64,000 nt of DNA from Onchocerca lupi. Lineage: Eukaryota; Nematoda; Chromadorea; Rhabditida; Onchocercidae. The stretch is from assembly GCA_028564675.1 (NCBI GenBank), contig JAOVVO010000304.1, forward strand, positions 27,765-91,764, in the 5' to 3' direction. The notes under the pieces were generated by a model. It made no database searches, was not told where the DNA came from, and worked only from the letters and a program-made list of their open reading frames with translations. Position numbers and translations under genes: made by a program. Below are positions 1 to 12,378 of this stretch, one piece after another; position 1 is the stretch's first letter, and every line of letters begins with the position of its first letter.

Positions 1-38
1 CCAAGTTGCATGCGAGCCATTTCATTAGCATCCGTCAT
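1..38 (-). CDS. Possible 5' coding exon running off the left edge
   Basis: On the minus strand an ATG at 38 opens a frame reading MTDANEMARMQL that continues out of the window. Codon choice looks protein-like and richer in G+C than the surroundings. No AG acceptor lies close upstream, so if real it is a first exon. Product unknown. Twelve codons are too few to be sure. Confidence 0.28.
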   Translation of the reverse strand, partial: MTDANEMARMQL

Positions 39-444
39 CAATGAGTAATTAGATAAGTTAAGTATGCGAGTAAATTAAAGTTATACAAGCATATAAGTAA
101 CTGTCTGAGTGAATAAATGAAAGAATAAGAAAATAAACAAGTGAACAGGCAAGTTACTTATTGATTTATCTACTAATAAATGATGGTAAATCAATAAGCG
201 ATTTATCTATCGCTTTATTTTCTTATTCTGTCGCATCAGCAACTAGTTTCGCACTTCAAATACTGATTAATATCTTATTAAGTAGACTCTAGTTCTTATA
301 TTTTGATAAATCTCTTGCATCTTGATTGAACTCTAAAATTAGTAGAGTTTTCCTCCTCATCCTGACAAAGAGATATCACTGTATCATTTTCCTTTTTTGC
401 AGTAATTAAAACCTTCCACACTTTCATTCTTTACAAAAAAATCA

Positions 445-782
445 CCTGTTTCATTTCTTAATAAGTATTTCGCAAAGGAACATTTCGAATTATTTGGAGA
501 TGTAAACATGTAAGCAAGCAAATAAACAATTATTAAATAAGTAAATAAGCAAGATAGACAAAGACAAGGGAAACCCGAAACGAGCAATCCCTACCTTCCT
601 CGCTAGGCTAATACCTAATCCTCAAGGCCCGTAAAGTACTGTCATAATCCAAGGACATTTCACGATTTAGCATTTCGAGGATGGACCAGCCGGTTTTAAT
701 TCACTTTGATAATCTGAAAAAAGTTACGTTTCATTTTTTTTAATCAGTGTTTCGTGAAGGAACGTTTTGAATTTATTTCTTT
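445..782. repeat. Two diverged direct copies of a ~50-bp motif
   Basis: A segment around 445-500 (TTTCGCAAAGGAACATTTCG) recurs in altered form around 728-780 (TTTCGTGAAGGAACGTTTTG), both preceded by a TTTCATTT-like run. The spacing is about 280 bases. It looks like an old local duplication. Confidence 0.5.
615..673 (-). CDS. Possible short minus-strand exon
   Basis: This is a G+C-rich patch inside A/T-rich spacer. On the minus strand an ATG at 673 opens MLNREMSLDYDSTLRALRI and reaches a GT donor just below 615. The same frame is open upstream to a stop at 701-703. It could be a first exon of a gene extending left, perhaps the one glimpsed at 1-38, but no acceptor links them. Function unknown. 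Confidence 0.25.
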
Positions 783-1439
783 TTCTCTCACTTTTATTGC
801 CTCCTTCTCTGTCCAATTGAGTGTTGTACTATCTTTAAATTTCTTATCGTTTTAAAAGTTATATCTCAAATTTTATTCGAATTCTTTTCTCTCCCATCGA
901 CGAACTATAATAGATTGTTTAAATCGATCTTTTATAGCGACATCCTGTTATTTTAAATCTATTAATTTCTATCATCTCTCAAATTGTAGTATTACTTTTT
1001 GTCTCCTTTTAATTCTTAATTAATGATTTTTGCACCATCAATCATTACTCATGAACTTTCCTTTAATTCTTGTACTATTATTGAGCAAAAAGAGTGGAGG
1101 GAGAGAGAATTCAATAATTTCATCATCAGATTTTGATGTAAAATTTTTCATGTTTTAATGAATTTTCCCCCCACATATGAAATTTTTTTGCTTTTTTCTT
1201 CGTCTTTTTTTTTTATTTATTCCTATTTTTCTTATTAAACGGCATACGTAGAGTAGAGATGTTTATTTTTAAAATTTCATTTCGATTCTACGAAAATTTG
1301 CTACTTGTGATATTTTTAGCAGCTAATAGTTTATCTGATGACAAAACGAACAAACGATTGTAGAGTTATTGAAGCAGAAAATTACCGCTTCCCTAATGAT
1401 AAACATTGAGAAATCTTAAATTATAAATGTATCGTGAGA

Positions 1440-1560
1440 GTATTTCAAACTTTCGAATGAATTTGATATTCGAGAGTTTGCGCCCAATACAGCAGGATAA
1501 TATACTTAGACTTTCAAATCAGCTATGGGATATGGGATTCTTTTCCTCAGTTCTTCTAAG
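1440..1560 (-). other. Possible further bacterial-like or exonic scrap
   Basis: On the minus strand this stretch reads LEELRKRIPYPIADLKV, a stop, then YYPAVLGANSRI in the same frame. Its composition is unlike the neighbouring spacer and it abuts the Wolbachia-like gyrA fragment. It may be part of the same insert with a point stop. I do not recognise the protein. Confidence 0.25.
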
Positions 1561-1596
1561 TAATTAGAAAATTTATCCAAGTAACTAGATAAATTT

Positions 1597-1848
1597 GCGA
1601 CTTTTAAATTGGCGCACATCGCTTAGGACAAATCTGATACCTTTTTCAAGTATTGTTGGAAGTAAAACATGATCAATTTCACTGCATACTTTAACCGATA
1701 TTAATTTATCTCCTTCATCGAGTTTTATTGCTGTTTTTCCATTACTTGGAATATAATGAAAGTCCGCTAAAGAGTTGCATCTTATATTTCCATGAGCAGT
1801 AGCAAAAACTAAATTCGGATTTTCGTCATTCTCAATTGACAACGGTAC
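1597..1848 (-). pseudogene. gyrA: DNA gyrase subunit A C-terminal fragment (Wolbachia-like nuclear insert)
   Basis: Read on the minus strand, about 84 codons match the C-terminal beta-pinwheel repeats of bacterial GyrA. Recognisable pieces are NLVFATAHGNIR, NSLADF, SNGKTAIKLDEGDKLISV, VCSE.DHVLL and GIRFVLSDVRQFKSR. The match starts and stops abruptly, the rest of the ~900-residue gyrase is absent, and there is no bacterial start or ribosome binding site. In a filarial genome the natural source is the Wolbachia endosymbiont, because such nuclear copies are well known in this family. It abuts a murF-like fragment in the opposite orientation at about 1845. The open frame spans 1585-1980, but only this part is gyrase-like. 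It is presumably not functional. Confidence 0.82.
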
Positions 1849-2040
1849 CTGTGCATGTTGAGAATTTTTCTTCGCTGTTTGATATTGCTCAAGCAAAATT
1901 GAAGGTTCTGCATATTGTGGAAACCAAAGGCATTTTAGTTTTGAACAATGATAATAAATATTATGATTATCTTTTATCACATACCAGTAGAAATATAGTA
2001 AGCTTCGGTAAAGATCAAAATGTTTTAGTTTGTTTACCAG
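1843..2040 (+). pseudogene. murF: Mur ligase (MurF-like) fragment, Wolbachia-like nuclear insert
   Basis: Plus-strand codons read HVENFSSLFDIAQAKLKVL, then GILVLNNDNKYYDYLLS and NIVSFGKDQN. This is the pattern of the central domain of UDP-MurNAc-tripeptide D-Ala-D-Ala ligase: the IA.AK helix, the ILN.D strand and the following FG turn. MurF is a peptidoglycan enzyme with no nematode counterpart, so a bacterial origin is likely. Only about 65 of some 450 residues are present. The piece is joined to the gyrA scrap on its left, in opposite orientation, and to unrelated sequence on its right. MurE or another Mur ligase is possible. It is presumably a dead insert. Confidence 0.68.
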
Positions 2041-2177
2041 ACATGAAAGAAAATAATGAGTCTTCTGTCGACATCCCAGCGCCTAGATATTGGAGTGCAG
2101 AAAATCCAATTGCAAATGAGCGTATCAGACAGTCACGTAAGCATTGTGCGCTGGAAATTGAGTTGTTCATGGACTAG
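2040..2177. other. Unassigned open segment next to the bacterial insert
   Basis: The plus frame from the murF fragment stays open here (DIPAPRYWSAENPIANERIR) to a stop at 2175-2177. The minus strand is also open and reads AQCLRDCLIRSFAIGFSALQ followed by GAGMSTEDSL. The G+C content is above the local level on both readings. It is probably a third piece of the same foreign insert. I recognise neither reading. Confidence 0.3.
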
Positions 2178-2221
2178 GTTAAAAAATTAGGCTGAACAAC
2201 TATCAAATTATTATACAAATT

Positions 2222-2326
2222 TATCAGAATGACATACTGTATACCGGAATAATATACTGTGCAAATTTTTTAAAATGATATATTGTACAGTTTTATCTAG
2301 ATGGTATACTGTATAAAATAAATTGA
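2222..2326. repeat. Short minisatellite, unit ~25-30 bp, four diverged copies
   Basis: The motif ATACTGTATA/ATATACTGTGCA/ATATATTGTACAG/GTATACTGTATA recurs four times with GAATGA- or AATGAT-like leaders. It directly follows the bacterial insert. Confidence 0.6.
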
Positions 2327-2594
2327 AATAAGAAATACGATTGAGCTTATTTATGGCATCAAAAGGGTAGAAAAAAAGTGTTAAATGATATATTTTCGTA
2401 AATAGAAGACATTTTTGCCGATTATTTTTCAAAATTCATGTCTGGAAAAAAGGATTAAGATAATATAAATTCTATAAACTGTGGTAAATAGAAGGTTAAG
2501 TGGAATTATTTCAGATATGCATGATAAATGAAGTTGCAAGGCAAATGAGTGATATTAGGAACAAAAGGTAAGATACTTATGGGAGCAGATTATA

Positions 2595-3335
2595 ATGGGA
2601 ATAGTAATGTATTGGATACGGTATGTCGCAACATGTCGTAAAATCGGCTATATGATGTTATTTTTGTTTTTCTGTAATCTCATCTTGATCGCACGATTTA
2701 TCGATTGGCAATTACCTATACCGTTGATAAATCTACGGGTATATTTTCATGTTTTAAATTATCATTTATGTTGAAAAAAATATTCGAATTTTTGAGATTT
2801 TATTTAGAGATAAAATTAAATTTAATCTTGCTATTCAAATTTCTAAATTAATATTGTATTCGAGTTTCCAAAGTTTTTTCTCTGGAATTCTGCAATTAAC
2901 GTTCAAGTTTCAATTTTGAAATTGAACTTATATTCAAATTATTTAAACTTAATTTTAAATTTAAAATTCTGATCGGATTTTTGAAGCTAAATTTTAATAT
3001 AATTGCTGGATTTGAATCTTTAAAATTTAATTCCGGAATTTCATTCATATTTAAATCTTTTAATTGAATTCTGAAATCAAAATTAAAGTTTTAAGCAATC
3101 ATGAAACGGATTATTGAATATGAATAGTGTATTGGTACTACCATATATGTTGGTCATTGCTCTCATAATTTAAGAAATAAGCACTAAGGATGTTTCCAAT
3201 TTTGAAATGAGTTATTAATTCAACAAGTTATCAAGTAATACGTTAAATAACTGAAATGGGTTAAGTACAATTGTCAACCAATGACCTCTATGACTGCATC
3301 TATTTTTTGTGAATTTCATTTATCATTTTTAATTT

Positions 3336-3377
<42 letters not shown>

Positions 3378-6300
3378 TAAGATCAACAAATTGTTGCAAA
3401 CATAACGAATCAAAAGTCAAATTAGGTTCTATTTTTTTCGTACTGATGCGAAGACTTTGTTAATCTGAAATATTGTTAATATAATACTAATGTTGAGTTT
3501 AGATAGATCAAATTAAAATTAATGAAATTAAAAAGGAACCAAAAAAATGAAAAAATTGTGAAGTGAAATCAGATTCCATTTCTATTAAAATACAATTTAT
3601 TAATAAATACAACCTATTTTTAGAATAATTTCGAATAAATTTCTGTGTTTACGCTAAATAAATTTTATTTCAGAATAACAGTTGGGTTGATAATGAAGGA
3701 ACAGATCAATCACTAATTACTATCGACAGGTTTCCGTCATGTGAACTTCTTTCTGGATCACTGATAGTAAGAGCTTTATCTAGAATGAAAACGGAGCAGT
3801 GTCGCGCAAAAGCTCGTGATATCGTTTGTAATATTAATCAGGTGACACCTGATTCACTCTGGAATACATGTCCGAAATATGGTTAGATTTGATAAATTCA
3901 AAAGAAAGAGAGAAATGAGCAAAGTAAATGGGAATTTCAGATGTTAGAAATACTTAGGATAACGAAAATTTCCCGATTTTGAGATATTTATTTCTACATG
4001 TTTATTTATAAATATCTCAAACTCAAGAAAACTTATTTGTCCAAGAAATATGTAACATCATCCGGAAATTTATTATTGAACAATTAATCTGTTAATTATG
4101 TTTTTCAAATTACCGAAAAGTATGTTTTTGTTTGAAATGAAATATTATTTGTTCAGATTTATCAAAATAAGAAAGTTACAATCAATTTAGTGCTGGATAT
4201 TTCTAAAATTTACAGTAGTATAGCTTATAATTTAATCATTTTAGATGATAAGCTACGTGGTCATTATGTGGGTTGTTTTAAAGATTCACTAAATTCTCGC
4301 CTTCTTAATGGACATCTGTACAATCTTAAAAATAATTCACCGTCATATTGTGTAAATATGTGTCTTCGAGCAGGTTATAGTTTCGCAGGTTAGGATTTGG
4401 TTATATTTTTCATTTAACCAGTCTTAACTTTTCAAAAGCTTTACTTGCTTTAGAATTCTCCTTGTTTACTTATTTATCGTTTTTTTTTTTTTTTTTGTTG
4501 ACATAAACTGAACATCAGATAAAGTTTTCCAGGAAAAAAAATCGTAATATCTTTCATCAAACTGTTTTGTTTAATTCATCTATCTATATACTTTTTCTGA
4601 ATGGATGAGAAATTTATCTGTGAAAGTCATAGATTATCAGTTTATTGTTTAGCTATTGAATATCGTAACGAATGTTTCTGCGGTGACACTTTGACAAATG
4701 TCGTTTCACTTCCGGATGTATCATGCGAACAGTATCACTGTGATGATGATAGCTTGTTTTGTGGTGGTTTTAATGCAGCAGCTGTTTATCGTACTGGTGT
4801 AATTGGTAAGAATTGAGAATTTCAAAAGTAGATTCTGGTAGTAAAATTTCAGTAGTTTTTATGAATAATTAAGATTTTTATGATATATTATTTAGAAGCA
4901 AGGATTTACAGTAATTTAAGAAAGATTTTTTCTTTCATATGCTACTTTTATTCTTTGTTGTAAACGATATTTTTTATGTTAATAGAAAACGAACAGAAAG
5001 AATTATAAGGTGAACGGAAAATTGAAATCAACAACGATAAGAATAAAAAAGATATGCTGTGATAATAAAATTAATAGTAAAAATAAGATTAAAAGCAAAA
5101 TGGGAAGTAAAAATTACGATATTAAAAGAAAGGGAAAATAATGCTAGTGACAGTAATATTAGGAACTAACATGATCGAACACATGATCGAATTAAAAATA
5201 AGATAAGCAAGAAAAATCGAAGTAGTTTTGGATAATAAATAGTGGTGTGATGTTTATTAATTTATTAATACAATAATGAGAAAATGCTGGTGCAATGGAA
5301 ATGAAAGTGACTGCAGAATATTCAAATTGATAATAATAAGAATATAAATTTATAAATTTGCATGCTAGAAAATAGTATATATGCATATATATTTATTTAT
5401 AGATATTTTTTTTTTCGAAAATTATCGAGCACTATTGCAACCCTACCGGTTATGGCGAAAATTGTTTCATCCATTATCTGTTATCACATAGTTTTTATCC
5501 CTTTTTCTACGGAAGAAAAAAAAAGTTCTGTTGATAATAATATGGTTTTTTTTAGAAAAACCTCTGTTGATAATAAATTATACTAAACCAGATGATAGTG
5601 TGCCAGATGTGCAGATTTTATTTCTTTTACAGCTAAATGGACGAAATATTCGACAGGTAAGCAGAAAAAAGTCTTAAGATTTGTACAGTAATTCTAAATG
5701 ATGAATTTCTAGGAAAATTTGATGAATTTCTAGGAAATTTATTTCAAAAAGTAGTTGATTGCAATTGATGACAGTCACAGATTTATATATTTCGATGTTC
5801 AACTTCTTACATTTTTCATTTTTTTTCTCAGCTTGTAAATTTATCAATTAAATCATTTTTTCAGGTAAATCGTCTGTTGCGTATTATTTATTCACCAAAA
5901 CATTATTACATAATACATGTTGATAGCCGACAAAAATACATGTTTGAGGGTATTTTTTGGAATCCTTATATTGTAGATTGTTATCGATTTCTATACACTT
6001 ATCCTTTTCGGGAATTTGAATATTTCTTTCTTGCTTCCTATGAATTTCTTTTTTTTTGCTTATTGTAGATAAGATTTTAAACTAGCACTATTAGGAATTT
6101 GCGTTATGTGTATCGTCTATAGTTTGAAAGGTCTGGTAAATCCAGGTTAAAATATTGAACATCTTAACTTTTTGAATTCTTTGTTTTCTTCAGCTAATTT
6201 CTTTTTTTAAATCATTTATCTTCTTCGTCACAGAGATGAAGGGATTTATTGCTACGATTCGTAAGACCGGTTTTGAGAATGTTTATTTGATGAAAAAGCG

Positions 6301-9300
6301 TTATGCAACAATTTGGGCAGGTGCTACATTATTATCTATGATTTTGGATGTATTGAAAACAGCACTGTATTCTCTAAACTGGACCAGCTGGGATTTTATG
6401 TTAAATTTAAGTGAAAGCGATTTTCCTGTCCTCTCAATGGTTGAATTGGAATTTCATTTAGCAAAGTATGTTTTTACAGGAACTTCAAACTTCTCGACTG
6501 ACTTAATGAATTCTTCCTTCTTTTTCATTAGTGATTTTTTTTTCTTTTCGATAGCTTTCTCATTTCGTAATTAAGGAAATCTTTCGTGGGAAATTTCGTG
6601 CATTTTAAAATGTAATATATACATAATATAGAAGTGCTCATTCAACTTGTTCAATGAGTTGAATTAATTTTCTCGTAATGGCTAAATCGTTTCATATTAA
6701 TTTGCTTGAGATTAGAATTAATTTATAGAAATAAAGGGCGAATCTTCCTGAGCAGTCATGGTTATGATACCGCTCAATTCATTCAAAAACAAGGACTGGA
6801 TTATGTATTTATGCAGTGTGAAAACCGAATGTGGCTCCTAATGAAACGGTTAATCCTTTATCTCGCTATTTAAAGATCCAAATTGGAAGTCGGTAAGCGG
6901 ATTGTAATTTTTAGTTCCAATTTTGCTAAATATATGTGCTACTCATTAGAATAACAAATGCCAACTTTTTTCATGAAGAAAATTTATTGAGAGGAATTTT
7001 CTGTTATTTCAAAAGTCCTAGAATATTTTATTTTTGAATAATTAGAAACGAATAAGGAAGAATGAATTGTATCAAAGCAAAAGTATATTAACAATTTATG
7101 CAGAACAAAATTTCCAAAATCCATTCGTTTGGATGGTGGTTCCGATTGGATTACCATCAGCCGAGATTTTGCCGAATATATCTTATCCGATGAGGAATTA
7201 CCCCTGAACATTCGACAATTTTTCGCTAATGTATTGCTGCCAGCTGAAACTTTTTTTCATACTGTAGGTGAATATTTATTAATTTTTTTCGAAATTGATT
7301 ACTTCCATTCATAACAACATTTGTCAAAAATAATTACAGAAAAATCAATTTCTGTTGAGTCAATTCTGCTTAACTTACAAGAATAACAATCAAAAAACTT
7401 AATTTTTTCCAATAACTTCATAAAATAATTTTGACAGAATTTTAAATAACTTTCTTTGTCTTATCTTAATTATCTTTCTATTGATTTCTATACTTTTTTT
7501 GATATTGATATGATTTTTTATTAAATATAATTCTGGAGTGCTGTGGAATTTCACTATTAGAATATTATTGAGTAAATTTGTTTATTGATTAAATGTGGAT
7601 GCTTTGGAATAATTATATTAATGAGCAAATCAAATTATTGCAGCTAGCAGCTAATTCGAAATTTTGTACGCAAGTGGTAAAAGGAAATTTGCATTTAACA
7701 AATTGGAAACGTCGACAAGGTTGCCGCTGTGCAGGATTGAAAGAGATTGTCGATTGGTGTGGTTGTTCACCTCTTAATTTTCGATTTCCTGATATTTCGA
7801 AATTTTCAGTTGAGGTATTGCTTTGCATGAATCTTATTTTATGGTTTTATCGGATAGAATGATCAAATTGTTTTTTAACGAAAATGTTAGGTTCATTGTT
7901 CTTTAAAATAGCAAATAATTTGCAGACTGTCAAAAAGAGGGTGGTATTTTTTGGTCGCAAATTTGATTCAATGATAAGTCAGCAAGCTATTGCCATTGCT
8001 GAAGCGCAAGCATTACGATTTATCGATGGTAGTAGTTTTAGCAATCATCCATCATTTAATAAATCTTGGATAAATGTTTATTTATCACCACTCGATCAAT
8101 CAGGTTATCTTTTATGAATTAAAATTGAAAAAATTTTCTGAGAAAAAGAATCATTTGCATTTTTTTTTTTCTGATGAACAATTTTTGTTAAATTTGAAAG
8201 ATTATTGATTTCCTCACGATAATATTAATGATAATACCTTAGATTTTTTGTATTGTTAAATTGTAACATAATTTATCAATATAGCACTATTTCTATACTT
8301 TAAACAACAGCTCATATTTTTTTGCTTTTCAACTATTTCCTTAAATTCATCTTTTGGTCATTGATGATATTTTGCGCTAACATGCTCCTTCGTAAATTCA
8401 GTATAGTGAATCTGCAATTGATTTAACATTATAATGCGATCTTATAAAATATTTCTTAAAATTTTCTGCTTCAGTGCTGATTAAATGATTTTCAGTTCCA
8501 AATTTTAGACTCCCAATTGTTTGTATTTTTAAAATTTTGCCATAAAGTAACTAAATCGATTGTTGTTAAATATGTATAGCATAATTTTAGGTGCTTAGCC
8601 TTTTTATTTCATGCTTACCACGGAATGGCACGAAATGGGGACATTCGCTTCCGATGCTTATGAGTTTCTTTTTTCGATTGTTTGCACTTAGAGTTAACAA
8701 GTAGGCCTATAGAGATTTTCATCAAAAAGTTGAAATCTTTATAATTTATGTGAGATCCTAATAAAAGTTAGATTTTCAGTGTTGCTGGAAAGCTTTGCTC
8801 GTGCATTACTACCTTATCAAAAAAATCGAGATTGCATATTTGGAAATCTTTCATCTATTACTGCTTACAAAGAAAGCGATGAAGCACATATTAAAAACAT
8901 ATACAGATCATCTTATGTATGTAAGAATAATGGGATGGAATTTATCCAAATACTAGTAGAATCAATCAATCCAGTGAAATTTATGGATACAACTGTAGAT
9001 GGTTACGAATTGGAAAATCTCGAAATTGGTTCTGATTTTGATTTTAAAGAAGAAATTTTCCGGAAATATCATAATGTTTTATCGAAGGTTCTTTTTTTTT
9101 TTTTTTTTTTATTTCGTTTTATATAAAGACGAAAATCGAAAATTCCTCACTGATTTAAACTGTTTTCCATGTTATTATTAGTTACTGTTGTTTTATCACT
9201 ATTATCTTTATGGTTAACATTATAATCATTTCATTTCATTGTTGATTACTTATTTGCATGTTTGAAATTCAGTCGTTGAGCATCACCAAATTGCTTGAAT

Positions 9301-9897
9301 ATTAGTGATATGATTGGTAATTATCCAGAAATTATTCAAATTTATATGCATATCTTGGAATCGTATTTTCCTCTATTAAGTTTATATCCTGAGATAAACA
9401 TTGATCATATGTGTTAAAAAAATCTGCGAGATAGTTCGTTGAATATAATTTAGGAAGATACGATTTATGCAAAATTGCAATGGCGAAGAATTGAATCGTT
9501 ATTAACCTCTGTTCATCAGAATTTTACTAGCCCCCAAGTAATCGTGGAATGGAAAAATCCTTCAGATTTCCTTGTTAAGCGGACAAAAATGAATTCGTAT
9601 GATTCCATATATGGTGGCCAATATGCAGAATTATTTTCAAATGAAACTACACCTGGTGAATGGACCGCTAAATTCATCCGTATGGAAGCTGATATTAGTA
9701 CTATCATTAGTTCTATAAAATTTATAATATTTTCAACAACTGATAGGAATATTGATGACGAAATAATATCCAGATACTTTCGCCGTGTAGATTTTTGCTC
9801 GGAAGTTAACGTTAGCGATTTACCGAATTGTTTGGAAACACCATGGAGTACAAGTTTTCCGGATCCGAAATCTCGTTTATTGTTTGATTCTGTTTGA
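2595..9897 (+). CDS. sqv-6: Peptide O-xylosyltransferase with WSC domain
   Basis: This enzyme transfers xylose from UDP-xylose to serines of proteoglycan core proteins, the first step of glycosaminoglycan linker synthesis in the Golgi. There are thirteen exons: 2595-2738, 3674-3881, 4245-4388, 4641-4805, 5556-5656, 5865-5949, 6234-6465, 6729-6848, 7104-7263, 7644-7814, 7926-8103, 8780-9087 and 9454-9897. All junctions keep frame and give 819 aa, close to the ~806 aa of C. elegans SQV-6. Residues ~15-35 form a type II signal anchor. Residues ~120-215 are a cysteine-rich WSC domain (GHYVGCFKD, ECFCGDTL), which invertebrate but not vertebrate family members carry. Residues ~235-490 are the GT14 catalytic domain (YYIIHVDSRQKYM, YATIWAGATLLS, RLDGGSDW, PAETFFHT, VDWCGCSP). 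Residues ~580-810 are the xylosyltransferase C-terminal domain. The start is the first ATG after an in-frame TAG. No AATAAA appears in the first ~250 bases after the stop. The gene looks intact. Confidence 0.94.
3338..3376. repeat. Poly(T) tract of about 39 bases in sqv-6 intron 1
   Basis: An uninterrupted T run lies in the first intron. Elsewhere this intron holds simple ATTCAAATTT-like degenerate repeats (about 2760-3080). Confidence 0.95.
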
Positions 9898-12200
9898 TAT
9901 TGTTGAATTTTATTCAATTTACTACACAATGTCATATTTACAAATTTGCGAATTTGGATATTTTTAGAATTTTAGAAATTTTGCGAAGTTTTTCGCTTAT
10001 GAAATCTGAAAATCTTTAACCTTAATTCTGTATGTCTGTTACTGTTTTTGTTTGGAAATTCTTTGTTTGATCTATATTTGATTAACTCTTATGTATGTAC
10101 GCTTTATTTAATATTAACTTTTGATTAATATTTCAGGTTATCATATTTTATATTAATGAATATATTAATTGTTTTGACTTAACATTTTCTTTTTTCCTTT
10201 CCTTTTCTTTTTTTCATTTTCTTTCTTTTTTCTTCATTTCAGCTTAGGAATTTAATAGTTTCGTAATAAGAAAATTGGAATATGTCTAAATCAGAAAATT
10301 CCAGCGTTTGTAATCAGATCTTTCATTTCAAGTTTATTTCTCAATATGTTATTCACAGATGGTGCTATTTTATTAGATTGTTGCTTTTACAAGTCAAATG
10401 AATTCTTTTACTATGCAAATAGCTGTGTAAATAGTTGTGTAAACAATGGGAATTTTCTCAATGTAAAAAGAGGAAAAGGGATGCAAGAAGAATTTGGTAA
10501 AATTTGAAATCAATCATTTGAAATTCTTAAACGTTATGGAAACAATTAATGATTTAAAATATAGGATTCAGGCAATTAAATTCTGCAATATGAAGACCCT
10601 TTAACATCGAAAAAAAACAAAAAAACAAAAAATTTACTTTAATTTAAAAATTAAATATCCATTTCATGCTTCGTCAATTTCATACTTGCAAAAACAAATA
10701 GCAATGTGTCTATTTATCAAATTAAGAAATGTGGTGAAACTTTTGCCAAAATAGAAAATAAAAACAAATAAATAACATGAAAAACGAAAAAAAATGATAA
10801 AAATGGAAAGTAATAATTTGGGTTAAAAAGGAATTCATAAATAAATTGAGAAATGTCAAAGCTATCCAAATTTTCTCTCATTTACAATAAATTATTCTCA
10901 AATGAGCCTAAATTAATCAATTTAGTTGATCATAAATCTGTAAGAATAATATATAAGTATTGATAAATTTTATAAATAGCAATTTTTTCCTTTTTCTGTC
11001 ATTTTTCTTTTCCTTGATTGCTTTTGAAAACGTCAATATTCCTGAAAGTTTTAAGATTGTTTCCAACAATCGGTAATTAAAACATTATATTACGATGAGT
11101 TTTGCGAGTTATTTTGTAAATTTATGCATTCTCGATTTATTTTTTCCGTTAACTAAGAAAATTTGTTTGTTCTTCAATTTGTTATTATTATTATTAATGT
11201 ATTGTCTTTATTAGTTATCATTATTATTGTCATTACTATTGTTGTTATTGTTTTCATTATTATTATTAGTTAATATTATTGCGATTACTTTCTGGTTACA
11301 ATATTTTTGAGTTTAAACTTTTTATTGTTGAAAAAAGAGATTTCAGTTCTTACAATATATCGCTGAATTATATCTATTATTTTTCTTTGGTTTTAAAAAT
11401 AAAAAACTATTACAGTTTTTTTTTTTAGTTAGATAAATTTCAATTTATGCAATGATAATAATAACTGTTCGACGGTGATTAGATTAAATCGCTGTGATAG
11501 TTTTATTTGTAGTAAGATTAAATTAATTTATTTTTCCACTTCCAAAAAAATTGGTAGGATTAAAAACTTGGAATTCGATTGAATTAAAGTCCTGATTTGT
11601 TCTGGTTCTTTTCGTTTCTTTTTTTATTGTTTTTATTCTCTCTTTCTTTTTTTTTTTCTTACTAATTCTGTTTAGTAAATTCCCAGCAAAATTATATTAT
11701 AATCGTTGGAGAAATTTTGCATTTCAGTAACAAGAATTGTCAAATTATTTCAATAAAATTTGACAAATATGTTTACTTTTAAAAATTTAGAAAAATTCAA
11801 ATTTAAGGATTAATAATATAACTTCTTTTCGAAATTTAAGTTATAAAAAATCTGAAAAATTCATAATTATTCAATAGATTTAAAAGAAAATAAAAAAAAT
11901 AAATTACAATGCTGTATTTGAGGGTAAAAAAAATGTTATATATACGCGCACTTTTTCTCTCCCCCTTTCTCTTTCTCCCTCTCTGATTACAAGAATCTCT
12001 TCTCTATTAATTAAAAAATAATAACCGCAAAAGTATTGGAAGTTACTGATTTCTTTTCACTATTAGCAGATAGTTAAAAAAAGAGAAATATCAGAAGCTT
12101 GATTAAAAGGAATTTTTACTGATTAATTAAAATAATTAGTTAGTTTTCAAAAAAGTAATCAATTGGATTTAAATTTGTTGCACATGAACATTCATAAGAG
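9898..12200. other. Gene-free spacer downstream of sqv-6
   Basis: A/T-rich spacer with poly-pyrimidine stretches and ATT-rich repeats (11180-11280). At 10361-10498 a cysteine-rich open frame (LLDCCFYKSNEFFYY) is flanked by TTCACAG and GGTAAAA. It may be a chance exon-like string, because no partner exon was found. Confidence 0.5.
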
Positions 12201-12224
12201 ACGACCAATTCAAAGAATTGGGAA

Positions 12225-12378
12225 GAAATGGATATTGATTATTTGATTATTACCGGAATTATATTAACCCTAAAGCTGGAATGGATATTGATTATTTTGT
12301 TACATCGGGATTATATTTGCTCTAAAGTTGGAACAAATGTTGATTATTTTGTTATACTGGAAATTTATCCTAAAATAA
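12225..12378. repeat. Minisatellite, ~52-bp unit, three copies
   Basis: The unit runs GGATATTGATTATTT, then a TAC.GGAATTATATT-like middle, then CTAAAGCTGGAA, and occurs three times with increasing divergence. The apparent 61-codon open frame at 12228-12413 is made of this repeat and is not called as a gene. Confidence 0.7.

Noticed and set aside
7613..7828. Minus-strand open frame over sqv-6 exon 10
   Set aside because: Shadow of the exon carrying the conserved VDWCGCSP motif on the plus strand.
9516..9935. 139-codon minus-strand open frame over the last sqv-6 exon
   Set aside because: It is the antisense shadow of a long real exon encoding the xylosyltransferase C-terminal domain.
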